Assembly (NCBI GenBank): GCA_900548795.1
Contig: URLT01000045.1
Location: forward strand, 1-14,404
Source of the DNA: an uncultured Eubacteriales bacterium
Lineage (GTDB): Bacteria > Bacillota > Clostridia > Oscillospirales > Oscillospiraceae
DNA: 14,404 nucleotides
Direction: 5' to 3'
The notes under the pieces are model-generated. The model was not told the DNA's origin, did no database searches, and was given only the letters and a program-made list of their open reading frames with translations. Of the stretch, positions 1-10,634 are shown piece by piece; position 1 is the stretch's first letter, and the number at the start of each line of letters is the position of its first letter. Position numbers and translations under genes: made by a program.

Positions 1-1888
<1,888 letters not shown>

Positions 1889-1892
<4 letters not shown>

Positions 1893-3205
1893 GCGGCCGA
1901 ACGGTAACGGTCGTCGGCGCGGGGCTTGCGGGCTGCGAGGCGGCTTGGCAGCTTGCCGAGCGCGGCTTTTCGGTCACGCTTTATGAAATGAAGCCCGCAA
2001 AGCGCACCCCGGCGCATCACACGGATGATTTTGCGGAGCTTTGCTGCTCGAATTCCCTGCGCGGCGACCGGCTGGAGAACGCCGTCGGTCTGCTCAAGGA
2101 GGAGCTGCGGCGGCTGAACAGCCTGATCCTCTCCTGCGCGGACGCCACGCGCGTCGAGGCCGGGGGCTGCCTCGCGGTCGACCGCGAGGGCTTTTCTGCC
2201 ATGGTCACGCAGCGCATCCGTTCGCATCCGCGCATCACCGTCTGCGAGCGTGAGCTCACGCAGATTCCCGAGCCGCCCGCGATCATTGCAACGGGGCCTC
2301 TGACCTCCGAGGCGATGAGCCGCGCCATTGCCGACTACTTCGGTCAGGCGGAATATCTGCATTTTTATGATGCGGCCGCTCCGCTGGTCACACGCGAGTC
2401 CATCGATATGGAGCGCGCATGGTTTGCCTCGCGCTACGACCGCGGCAGCGCGGACTATATCAACTGCGGCATGAACCGCGAGGAATACACCGCCTTTGTT
2501 GAGGCGCTGCGCACGGCCGAGCAGGCCGAGGTGCACGGCTTTGAGGATAAAAAGGTGTTCGAGGGCTGTATGCCCGTGGAGGTCATGGCGCGGCGAGGCG
2601 AGGATACCCTGCGCTACGGGCCGCTCAAGCCCGTCGGTCTGAAAGACCCCAAAACCGGGAAGGAGCCGTATGCCGTCGTCCAGCTTCGCCAGGATAACGC
2701 CTCGGGCGCGATCTATAACCTGGTCGGCTTCCAGACGCATTTGAAATTCCCGGAGCAGCGGCGGGTGTTTTCCATGATCCCGGCGCTGCGCGAGGCGCAA
2801 TTTGTGCGCTACGGCGTGATGCACCGCAACACCTTTCTGAATTCGCCGCGTCTGCTCGACGATACCTATGCCGACCGGCGCGAGCCGCTGATCGCCTTTG
2901 CCGGGCAAATGACCGGTGTGGAGGGCTATGTAGAATCCTGCGCGTCGGGGTATCTTGCGGCCGTGTCGATGGCGGCGCGGCTGAACGGAGAGCCGATCCC
3001 GGATTTTACGAACCGGACTGCGATCGGTGCGCTCGGAAAATACATCAGCGATCCCTCTGTGACGTCGTTCCAGCCGATGAACGTCAATTTCGGCATTCTT
3101 GCCCCGTTGGAGCAGCGCGTCAAGGGGAAAAGCAATAAAAATCTGGCCATTGCCGAGCGTGCGCTGGCGCAACTCGAGGCAATGAGAAACGAGGGACTTG
3201 CATGA
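1889..3205 (+). CDS. trmFO: tRNA (uracil-54-C5)-methyltransferase, folate/FAD-dependent
   Basis: TrmFO (formerly Gid) makes m5U54 in the T-loop of tRNA, taking the methylene group from 5,10-methylenetetrahydrofolate and reducing it with FADH2. The 438 residues match the family length. The N-terminus carries the FAD-binding Rossmann motif GAGLAGCEAAW (residues 10-20), followed by the conserved ELCCSNSLRGD with Cys53. FEGCMPVEVMARRG carries Cys227, equivalent to the catalytic cysteine known as Cys226 in Bacillus subtilis. LRYGPLKPVGL and FAGQMTGVEGYVES are further family blocks. The ATG sits eight bases after AGGGGAG and overlaps the topA stop by four bases. The topA-trmFO pairing is also found in Bacillus. 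The enzyme replaces the SAM-dependent TrmA of Gram-negatives, which supports assignment to Bacillota. Confidence 0.97.
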
Positions 3206-4245
3206 AGATCATCATCGACGCAATGGGCGGCGACCACGCCCCGCAGGAGATCGTCCTCGGCGCCTTGCAGGCGGCTGAGGAGCTGAAAACCGAGATCGTT
3301 CTGGTCGGTCGCGGCAAGGATGTGCTCAACGCCATGCGCGCCGGAGGCTGGGACACCCTTCCGGCCGGTGTGGAGGTCGCCGACGCGCCCGATGTGGTCG
3401 ACATGCACACGGAGCCGACCGAGGTCGTTAAGCGGCACCGCGCCTCGTCGATGGTGCTTGGGCTGAAGATGCTTGCTGACGGCGAGGGCGACGCCTTCAT
3501 CTCCGCCGGCAACACCGGCGCGCTGCTGACCGCAGCGACGCTCGTCGTCAAGCGCATTCGCGGCATCCGCCGCGCAGCCTTTGCGCCGATCATGCCGATC
3601 GGCAGCGGCAGCATTCTGATCGACGCAGGCGCGAATGCCGAATGCGCGCCGGAGTTCCTGCTGCAATTTGGCTGCATGGGCTCGCTCTATGCCCAAAAGG
3701 CGCTGCACAAGGAACGCCCCCGAGTGGCGCTGCTGAACAACGGCGGCGAGGAATCCAAGGGCGACGAGCTGCATAAGCAGGCCTATCTCCTGCTTCAGGA
3801 GGCGTCCGAGCGCGGCCTCATCCACTTCGTCGGCAACCTCGAGGCGCGGGACGTGCTGAACGATGCGGCGGACGTGATCGTCGCCGACGGCTTTTCCGGC
3901 AACATCCTGCTCAAGGCCGTTGAGGGCACCGCGCAGTTTATGAGCCGCCAGATCAAGGGAATCTTTACGCACAGCCTGACCTCCAAGCTCGGCTACCTTC
4001 TCTGCCGCAAGGGCGTCGAGGCGCTCAAGGAGCAGATGGACTATCGCAAGGTCGGCGGCTCCATGCTCGTGGGTATCAGCAAGCCCGTCATCAAGGCGCA
4101 CGGATCTTCGGACGCGGTTGCGATCCGCGGCGCGATCCGGCAGGCTATGGGCGCCGTGAGCAGCGGCTTCTGCGACGAGATCCGAGCAAATGTTTCGGGG
4201 ATCACCGCCGCAAGACAGGAGGCAGAGCATGTATCAGGAGCTTGA
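3202..4245 (+). CDS. plsX: Phosphate acyltransferase PlsX
   Basis: PlsX converts acyl-ACP and phosphate to acyl-phosphate, the donor that the membrane acyltransferase PlsY uses for the first step of phospholipid synthesis. It is a peripheral membrane enzyme. The 347-residue protein starts with the diagnostic IIIDAMGGDHAPQ (residues 3-15). It also has EVVKRHRASSM (74-84), FISAGNTGALL (99-109), DAGANAEC (141-148), LLNNGGEESKG (177-187), ADGFSGN (228-234) and GGSMLVGISKPVIKAHGS (285-302). The start overlaps trmFO by four bases and follows GAGGGA (3191-3196). In many Bacillota plsX is followed by fabD, fabG and acpP before rnc; here rnc follows directly and overlaps the plsX end by 17 bases. Identification is secure. 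Confidence 0.97.
   Translation: MKIIIDAMGGDHAPQEIVLGALQAAEELKTEIVLVGRGKDVLNAMRAGGWDTLPAGVEVADAPDVVDMHTEPTEVVKRHRASSMVLGLKMLADGEGDAFISAGNTGALLTAATLVVKRIRGIRRAAFAPIMPIGSGSILIDAGANAECAPEFLLQFGCMGSLYAQKALHKERPRVALLNNGGEESKGDELHKQAYLLLQEASERGLIHFVGNLEARDVLNDAADVIVADGFSGNILLKAVEGTAQFMSRQIKGIFTHSLTSKLGYLLCRKGVEALKEQMDYRKVGGSMLVGISKPVIKAHGSSDAVAIRGAIRQAMGAVSSGFCDEIRANVSGITAARQEAEHVSGA
4217..4222 (+). promoter_or_regulatory. Strong ribosome binding site that fixes the rnc start inside plsX
   Basis: AGGAGG lies six bases before the ATG at 4229, within the last codons of plsX. It decides the rnc start: an in-frame start codon at 4190 also exists, but it would add 13 residues not expected in RNase III and lacks such a site. 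The arrangement makes rnc initiate while plsX is still being translated. Confidence 0.85.
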
Positions 4246-4909
4246 ACAGGCGCTGGGCTATCACTACCGCAACACCGAGCTGCTCAAGCAGGCGCTCTCG
4301 CACACGTCCTATGCAAACGAGGCCGCCCGCAATGCACTGAAGAGCTATGAGCGGCTGGAGTTTTTGGGAGATTCGATCCTTGGGTTTGTCACGGCGGACT
4401 TTCTCTATCATCACTTTCCGGACAAGCTTGAAGGAGAGCTCTCGCGCATCCGCGCGGAGCTGGTCTGCGAAAGCAATCTTGCAGCAATTGCACGCGAGCT
4501 GAAGCTCGGGCAGGCGCTCCTGCTCGGGCACGGCGAGGCGCAGAACGGCGGCGCGGAGCGCAGCAGCATTCTCTGCGACGTCATGGAGGCGCTGATCGCC
4601 GCGGCCTATCTGGACGGCGGCTTCGCGGCCGCCAAGGGGATCGTCGAACGGCTGATCCTTCCGAGTCTGACTGAGGTCGAGCGGCTGCACGACTTCAAAA
4701 CGGAGCTTCAGGAGCTGGTTCAGCAGAAACGCGCCCAGACGCTGAGCTATGAGCTGGTGGAGGAGCGCGGGCCGGATCACTGCAAGGAGTTTTGCGTGGA
4801 GGTCTGCCTGAACGGCAGGCAGCTCGGCGTCGGCGTCGGCACGAGCAAGAAGCGCGCAGAGCAGGCCGCCGCACAGCGGGCGCTGGAGCGTCTGCAAAAC
4901 GAAAAATAA
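4229..4909 (+). CDS. rnc: Ribonuclease III
   Basis: RNase III cuts double-stranded RNA, chiefly rRNA precursors and structured mRNA, as a Mg2+-dependent homodimer in the cytoplasm. The chosen start gives 226 residues, normal for the family. The endonuclease domain carries the signature ERLEFLGDS (41-49) with metal-binding Glu44 and Asp48, and the second acidic pair Asp117 and Glu120 in the block RSSILCDVMEALIAAAYLDGG. From about residue 153 a double-stranded RNA-binding domain begins (DFKTELQELVQQ), with the KKRAEQAAAQRALE helix near the end. All catalytic acids are present. It starts 17 bases inside plsX and is the last gene before a probable terminator. In many Bacillota rnc, smc and ftsY are adjacent, as here. 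Confidence 0.97.
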   Translation: MYQELEQALGYHYRNTELLKQALSHTSYANEAARNALKSYERLEFLGDSILGFVTADFLYHHFPDKLEGELSRIRAELVCESNLAAIARELKLGQALLLGHGEAQNGGAERSSILCDVMEALIAAAYLDGGFAAAKGIVERLILPSLTEVERLHDFKTELQELVQQKRAQTLSYELVEERGPDHCKEFCVEVCLNGRQLGVGVGTSKKRAEQAAAQRALERLQNEK

Positions 4910-4918
4910 CGCATTCTC

Positions 4919-4981
4919 GCCGCCTTTGGGACAAGTCCGGTCAAGCGATCGGAAAACGTCCCCAAGGCGGCCTTGTATTTT
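4919..4981 (+). terminator. Probable intrinsic terminator after rnc
   Basis: The arm at 4919-4932 (GCCGCCTTTGGGAC) pairs with 4958-4971 at 13 of 14 positions, the only mismatch being 4927 against 4963. The 25-base loop has smaller self-complementary pieces. The 3' arm is followed by CTTGTATTTT, a T-rich but interrupted tract. The position just after rnc and just before a promoter fits transcription termination. The long loop and imperfect T tract make termination partial or uncertain. Confidence 0.55.
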
Positions 4982-4992
4982 GCGGAATTTGC

Positions 4993-5021
4993 TTGCAATT
5001 TGACGGAAAAAATGGTATAAT
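4993..5021 (+). promoter_or_regulatory. Vegetative sigma-factor promoter for smc
   Basis: The -35 box TTGCAA (4993-4998) and the perfect -10 box TATAAT (5016-5021) are separated by exactly 17 bases. A TG one base upstream of the -10 (5013-5014) makes it an extended -10. Transcription would begin near 5028, leaving a leader of about 37 bases before smc. The surrounding sequence is clearly more AT-rich than the genes, as expected for a promoter. Confidence 0.85.
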
Positions 5022-5064
5022 TCTGACTTGATAATATAATTGGAGCAATTAGGAGCATTTTTGC

Positions 5065-8000
5065 ATGTATCTGAAAGAACTGATCGTTCAGGGCTTCAAA
5101 TCCTTTGCCGACAAGACCGTCGTCACCTTCGGGCACGACATCACCGCCATCGTCGGCCCGAACGGCAGCGGCAAGTCCAACATCTCCGATGCCATTCGCT
5201 GGGTCATGGGCGAGCAGAACAGCCGCAGCCTGCGCGGGCAGCGAATGGAGGACGTGATCTTCGGCGGCACGGAAAAGCGCGCGCAGGTCGGCTTTGCCGA
5301 GGCGACGCTGGTTCTGGACAACAGCGACCGCACCCTCCGCTTCGACGCCGACGAGCTGATGATCACCCGCCGGTATTACCGCAGCGGTGAGAGCGAATAC
5401 TATATCAACCGCCAGTCCGTGCGTCTGCGCGACATCAACGAGATGTTCATGGATACCGGCCTCGGCCGTGAGGGCTATTCCAACATTTCTCAGGGGCGCA
5501 TCGACGAGATCCTTTCCGTAAAAAGCACGGATCGCCGCGAGATCTTTGAAGAGGCGGCCGGCATTTCCAAATATCGCCACCGCAAGGAGGAGACGGAGCG
5601 GCGTCTTGCAAATACGGAGGACAACCTTCTGCGCATCGGCGACAAAATATCCGAGCTGGAGCTTCAGGTCGAGCCTCTGCGACATCAGGCAGAGAAGGCC
5701 AAGGCCTACCTCGGCTATCGCGAGGAGCTGAAGGGACTCGAGGTCGCGCTCTGGCTGCACACCCTCGAAAAGCTCAGTGCCACGGCGCGCAAGGCCGAGG
5801 AGGACTACCATTCCGCAGCCTTCATCCTGCAGCAGGAGCACGACAATCTCGACCAGCTTTATGTGACGGGCGAGACGCTGACCTTTTCCCTGCACAATCA
5901 CGACATGAAAACCGATCAGCTCCGCGAGGAGATCGCAAAGATCGACGCGCAGGGGCAGAGCATCGCCTCGGACATCGCCGTTTTGAGAACCAACGGCGAA
6001 AACTGCATGGACAATCTTCTGCGCGTGCGCAACGAGATGACCGAGCAGGAAAACCGAAGCGGCAGCATCGGCGAGCAGCTCGCCGAGCTGGAAAAGCGCG
6101 CGGCGGAGCTTGGAAGACAGGCCGCGCAGCTTTCCGAGGCGCTGCAAGCCGCCGAGGAGGAGGGACGCCGTCTGGCCGAGTCCTCCGAGGGCATGACGAA
6201 GCAATATCTGACCATTCGAAACGAGCAGGAGCGTCTGCGCACCGAGCGCTCGGCCAAAACGGCCGACCGGAGCGCCGTGCAGGAGGCGCTTGCGCAGAGC
6301 GCCGAGCGCAGCCGTCAGCTCGACTCCGACCGCGAGACGGCTGAGAGTCGCCGCGATGACGCAAAACAGAAGCTCGATGCGGCGAAGGCCTCGCTCGACA
6401 GAGCCATGGAGGACACCACCGCCGCGCAGAACATGCTTGAGGGCTACCGCCTGCGCGCCGTGTCGCGGACACAGCGCCGCGACGAGCTGCGCAAGCAGGT
6501 GAGCGACGCGTCTGTCAAGCTGCAAACGCTGATCTCCCGATGCAAGCTGTTCGAGGAGATGGAGCGCGATTTTGAAGGCTTTTCCAAGGCGGCTAAGGCC
6601 GTCATGCAGGAGAAGGGGCGAGCGCTCAAGGGCATCCATGCGCCGGTCTCGCGCCTGATCCGCACGGACGACGCCTATACCGTCGCCATCGAGATCGCCC
6701 TCGGCGCGGCCATGCAAAACATTGTCGTGGACGACGAGGCTGCCGGCAAGGCCGCCATTCAGTTTCTCAAGCGCACGAACGGCGGCACCACCTTCCTGCC
6801 GCTGAACGTCCTGCGCGGAAAAATGCTCAACGAGACCGGCGTGGAGCAGTGCCGTGGCTTTGTCGGCGTTGCCTCGGAGCTGGTGCGCTGCGACGAGGTC
6901 TATCGCGGCGTCGTCCGCAATCTGCTTGGGAAAACCGTGATCGCCGAGGATATGGACACGGCGATCGCCATTGCAAACCGATATTCTCACCGCTTCCGCA
7001 TCGTGACGCTCGACGGTCAGGTCTTGAATGCCGGCGGCTCTATGACCGGCGGCTCGGTGAACAAAAACGCGGGCATCCTCTCCAGAGCCAACGAGCTGGA
7101 GCGCCTGCGCCGTCAGCAGACCGAGGGGCAGAAGCAGCTCGAGGCGCAGAAGGCCGAGCTTGCAGAGGCTGAGCGCCTTGCGCAGGAGGTCGAATATGAG
7201 CGCTCCGTGGAGGAGGCGCGTTTGCGCACCGCGCAGGATGAGACGCTTCGCCTTGAGGGCGAATGGAAGCAGTATTCCGTGCTTTATTCCGCCATTGACG
7301 AGGCAATCGGAAGCGCCGAGCGGGAGCGCGACGCGCTGCGGCAGCGGGCGGAGGCCGATGAGGCGCGCGTGACCGCTCTGACCGGGCAGATCGGCGCGCT
7401 GGACGAGCGCATCCTTCGCTCCGAGCAGGAGCTGAGCGCCGTCTCCGACGGGCAGAGCGCCGCCGCAGAGCAGAGCAACCGCCTCAGCCGGCACATGACC
7501 GAGCTTCGCGCGGAGCTGTCCGCCGCAGAGGCCGAGCGTGCCTCCGCCGCTGCGTCCGTCGCGCATCTGACGCAGCTTGCCGAATCGATGCAGGGCGACC
7601 GGGAGCAAAAGCTGGCGCTCATTGCGTCGTATGAGGCCGAAAACAAGCGCATCGTCGGGCAGATCAACGACCGCGAGCGCGCCATGGCCGACTGCGAGGC
7701 ACGCGGCGCAGAGCGTCGCGAGGCGCTCAAGCAGGAGCTCGCCGAGCGCGCCTCCGTTGAGGCGCGGCGCACGCAAAACGAAAAAGAAGCGCAGAGCAAG
7801 AGTCGTGAGATCCTCAACATGGAGCGCGAGAGCGCCCGCCTCGACGCGCGGAAAAACGCCGCCGAAATGGAGGAAAAGCAGATCATCGACAAGCTCTGGG
7901 AGAGCTACGAGCTGACGCGCTCGACTGCACCGGAGGCCGCCGCCGAGATCGAAAACGTCGGCGCGGCGCAGAAGCGCTCTGCGGAGCTGAAGCGCAAAAT

Positions 8001-8640
8001 TTCCGCGCTGGGCACGCCGAACCTCGGCGCCATCGATGAATTCGCGCGCGTTAACGAGCGCTATACCTATCTGACCGAGCAGCGCGACGACGTGCTGACC
8101 TCCAAAAAGGAGCTGGAACACATCGTCGCAGACATCGTCACACAAATGACGGAGATCTTTACGACGGAATTTGCCAAGATCAACACCTATTTCGGCCAGA
8201 CCTTCACGGAGATGTTCCGCGGAGGCAAGGCCTCGCTGGAGCTGGAGGATCCGTCTGCGCCGCTGACCTGCGGCATCGAGATCCGCGTCCAGCCCCCCGG
8301 AAAGCAGCTCAAGACCATCACGCTGCTCTCCGGCGGCGAAAAGGCGTTTGTGGCGATCGCGTTGTATTTTGCGATCCTGAAGGTGCGGCCAACGCCGTTT
8401 TGTATGCTCGACGAGATCGACGCCGCGCTGGACGACGGAAACGTCGAGCGGTTCGCGGGCTATATCCGAGGCTTCTGCGGCAAGACGCAGTTCATCGTCA
8501 TCACGCACCGCCGCGGCACGATGGAGGCGGCGGACATGCTCTACGGCGTGACCATGCAGGAACAGGGCATCTCCAAAATTTTGCAGCTCGACCTGAACCG
8601 TATGGAAGAAAATTTGGGACTCATTTCGGAGGCAAACTAA
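5065..8640 (+). CDS. smc: Chromosome segregation ATPase SMC
   Basis: SMC forms a dimeric ring with ScpA and ScpB that loads near the replication origin and organises the chromosome; no scp gene is in the window. The 1191 residues match bacterial SMC. The N-terminal head has KSFADKT (12-18) and Walker A GPNGSGKSN (31-39, Lys37). It continues with FMDTGLGREGYSNISQGR and EEAAGISKYR. A long Glu/Arg/Ala-rich coiled coil spans about 165-495. The hinge runs from about 500 (FEGFSKAAKAVMQ) to about 665, with its Gly-rich GGSMTGGS. The returning coil runs to about 1000. The C-terminal head holds the ABC signature LSGGEKAF (1088-1095), Walker B CMLDEIDAALDD (Asp1116) and the switch histidine in VITHRRGTM. 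AGGAG (5051-5055) precedes the ATG by nine bases. It is the first gene after the promoter. Confidence 0.98.
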   Translation: MYLKELIVQGFKSFADKTVVTFGHDITAIVGPNGSGKSNISDAIRWVMGEQNSRSLRGQRMEDVIFGGTEKRAQVGFAEATLVLDNSDRTLRFDADELMITRRYYRSGESEYYINRQSVRLRDINEMFMDTGLGREGYSNISQGRIDEILSVKSTDRREIFEEAAGISKYRHRKEETERRLANTEDNLLRIGDKISELELQVEPLRHQAEKAKAYLGYREELKGLEVALWLHTLEKLSATARKAEEDYHSAAFILQQEHDNLDQLYVTGETLTFSLHNHDMKTDQLREEIAKIDAQGQSIASDIAVLRTNGENCMDNLLRVRNEMTEQENRSGSIGEQLAELEKRAAELGRQAAQLSEALQAAEEEGRRLAESSEGMTKQYLTIRNEQERLRTERSAKTADRSAVQEALAQSAERSRQLDSDRETAESRRDDAKQKLDAAKASLDRAMEDTTAAQNMLEGYRLRAVSRTQRRDELRKQVSDASVKLQTLISRCKLFEEMERDFEGFSKAAKAVMQEKGRALKGIHAPVSRLIRTDDAYTVAIEIALGAAMQNIVVDDEAAGKAAIQFLKRTNGGTTFLPLNVLRGKMLNETGVEQCRGFVGVASELVRCDEVYRGVVRNLLGKTVIAEDMDTAIAIANRYSHRFRIVTLDGQVLNAGGSMTGGSVNKNAGILSRANELERLRRQQTEGQKQLEAQKAELAEAERLAQEVEYERSVEEARLRTAQDETLRLEGEWKQYSVLYSAIDEAIGSAERERDALRQRAEADEARVTALTGQIGALDERILRSEQELSAVSDGQSAAAEQSNRLSRHMTELRAELSAAEAERASAAASVAHLTQLAESMQGDREQKLALIASYEAENKRIVGQINDRERAMADCEARGAERREALKQELAERASVEARRTQNEKEAQSKSREILNMERESARLDARKNAAEMEEKQIIDKLWESYELTRSTAPEAAAEIENVGAAQKRSAELKRKISALGTPNLGAIDEFARVNERYTYLTEQRDDVLTSKKELEHIVADIVTQMTEIFTTEFAKINTYFGQTFTEMFRGGKASLELEDPSAPLTCGIEIRVQPPGKQLKTITLLSGGEKAFVAIALYFAILKVRPTPFCMLDEIDAALDDGNVERFAGYIRGFCGKTQFIVITHRRGTMEAADMLYGVTMQEQGISKILQLDLNRMEENLGLISEAN

Positions 8641-8641
8641 C

Positions 8642-9547
<906 letters not shown>

Positions 9548-9562
9548 ATCGGGAGGCGCGGA

Positions 9563-10171
9563 ATGAAGATCGTCCTTGCAAGCAATAATGAACATAAGCT
9601 CCGGGAGCTTCGCGCGATTCTCTCCGACCTCGGCATGGACGTCGTGCCGATGCGAGAGCTGGACATCCACATCGAGCCGGACGAAAACGGCACGAGCTTT
9701 GAGGAGAATTCCTATATCAAGGCCAAAGCCATCCTCGACGTCTGCCATATGCCGACGATCGCGGACGATTCCGGCCTGATGGTCGATGCGCTGAACGGTG
9801 CGCCGGGCATTTACTCGGCACGCTTCGGCGGCGAGGCCTGCAAGACGGATGCCGACCGCCTGCGTTACCTGCTCGAGCAGATGAAGAACGTGCCGCAGGA
9901 GCGCAGAACCGCGAAATTTGTCAGCGTAATCACGCTTCTGACGCCCGACGGGCGTCAGCTCACCGCACGCGGCGAGTGCCCGGGGTGCATCCTCACCGAG
10001 GCGCACGGGGCAAACGGCTTCGGCTATGACCCGGTGTTTTATGTGCCCGAGCAGGGCTGCACCTTTGCCGAGCTTCCGGCGGAGGAAAAAAATCGTATTT
10101 CTCACCGCGCAAGGGCGCTTGCCGCCTTTGCCGAGAAGGTCAAGAAGGAGAACCTCTATGTTAACGAGTAA
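9563..10171 (+). CDS. rdgB: XTP/dITP diphosphatase (non-canonical purine NTP pyrophosphatase)
   Basis: This Ham1/RdgB-family enzyme hydrolyses dITP, ITP and XTP to monophosphates and pyrophosphate, keeping deaminated purines out of DNA and RNA. Its 202 residues are the usual size. Visible motifs are LASNNEHKLRE (5-15) for substrate binding, ADDSGL (67-72) with the catalytic Asp69, APGIYSARFGG (80-90), GANGFGYDPVF (149-159) and ISHRARAL (179-186). The ATG follows GGGAGG (9551-9556) at six bases, 15 bases after ftsY. The last 14 bases overlap the start of yhbY. No key residue seems missing. Some annotators use the name rph/yggV or Ham1 for the same family. Confidence 0.96.
   Translation: MKIVLASNNEHKLRELRAILSDLGMDVVPMRELDIHIEPDENGTSFEENSYIKAKAILDVCHMPTIADDSGLMVDALNGAPGIYSARFGGEACKTDADRLRYLLEQMKNVPQERRTAKFVSVITLLTPDGRQLTARGECPGCILTEAHGANGFGYDPVFYVPEQGCTFAELPAEEKNRISHRARALAAFAEKVKKENLYVNE
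10145..10150 (+). promoter_or_regulatory. Ribosome binding site that fixes the yhbY start inside rdgB
   Basis: AAGGAG sits seven bases before the ATG at 10158 and within the last codons of rdgB. The reading frame is open further upstream, to a possible start at 10026, but that extension is a shadow of rdgB with no family similarity. The 10158 start gives the typical YhbY N-terminus LTSKQRAELR. Confidence 0.85.
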
Positions 10172-10613
10172 ACAGAGAGCCGAGCTTCGCGCCGAGGCCA
10201 ACGCGCTCGAAACGACCCTGATGGTCGGAAAGGGCGGCGTGACGGAGCAGGTGCTTACCGAGGCGCGCACGCAGCTTGAGGCGCGCGAGCTGGTGAAGGG
10301 GCGCGTGCTGGAGACCGCGCTGCTGTCGGCCAGAGAGGCTGCAGACGCCATTTGCGCCGGCATCGGGGCAGAGGGCATTTCGTGCGTCGGCTCGAAATTT
10401 GTCATCTACCGCCGCTCGGAAAAGAAGGCGCAGGAGGCCGCGCAGAAGGCGCGTGCCGAGAAGAAAAAGCATTCCAATCCGGTTCGCCGCGGCGCGCAGC
10501 AGCGCCGCAAGGCTGCGCGCGAGGAGCGCGAGCGCCGCAATGAGTTTTTCCGTCAGTCGGCCATTCAGGCGGCGATCGAGAAGCGCATCGAGCAGGCAAG
10601 CCGGAAAAAATAA
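10158..10613 (+). CDS. yhbY: YhbY/CRS1 (CRM-domain) RNA-binding protein with basic C-terminal extension
   Basis: CRM-domain proteins of the YhbY type associate with pre-50S ribosomal particles and are thought to aid large-subunit assembly; the B. subtilis counterpart is yqeI. Residues 1-90 form the domain: LTSKQRAELRAEA at the start, the conserved loop VGKGGVTEQV (23-32) in place of the GNRA-like GxxG contact, and the closing SKFVIYRRSEKK (79-90). The protein is 151 residues rather than the usual 95-105. The extra part, about 91-151, is a helical Arg/Lys/Glu/Ala segment (KARAEKKKH, RRGAQQRRKAAREERERR) that looks like an RNA-binding tail. The start overlaps rdgB by 14 bases. The neighbour nadD-yqeK follows after 21 bases, matching the order in B. 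subtilis. The domain assignment is firm; the tail's role is inferred. Confidence 0.92.
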   Translation: MLTSKQRAELRAEANALETTLMVGKGGVTEQVLTEARTQLEARELVKGRVLETALLSAREAADAICAGIGAEGISCVGSKFVIYRRSEKKAQEAAQKARAEKKKHSNPVRRGAQQRRKAAREERERRNEFFRQSAIQAAIEKRIEQASRKK

Positions 10614-10634
10614 AGCAGAGGGGAGGGGCACAGA

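Noticed and set aside
5035..5040. A second TATAAT just downstream of the smc promoter -10
   Set aside because: No -35-like sequence sits 16-18 bases upstream (the bases at 5012-5017 read ATGGTA), whereas the TATAAT at 5016-5021 has a good -35 and an extended -10.
10026..10157. Upstream extension of yhbY to an ATG at 10026
   Set aside because: The extra 44 residues overlap rdgB in another frame and are Arg/Ser-rich noise. The ATG at 10158 has AAGGAG at the right distance and gives the family N-terminus.
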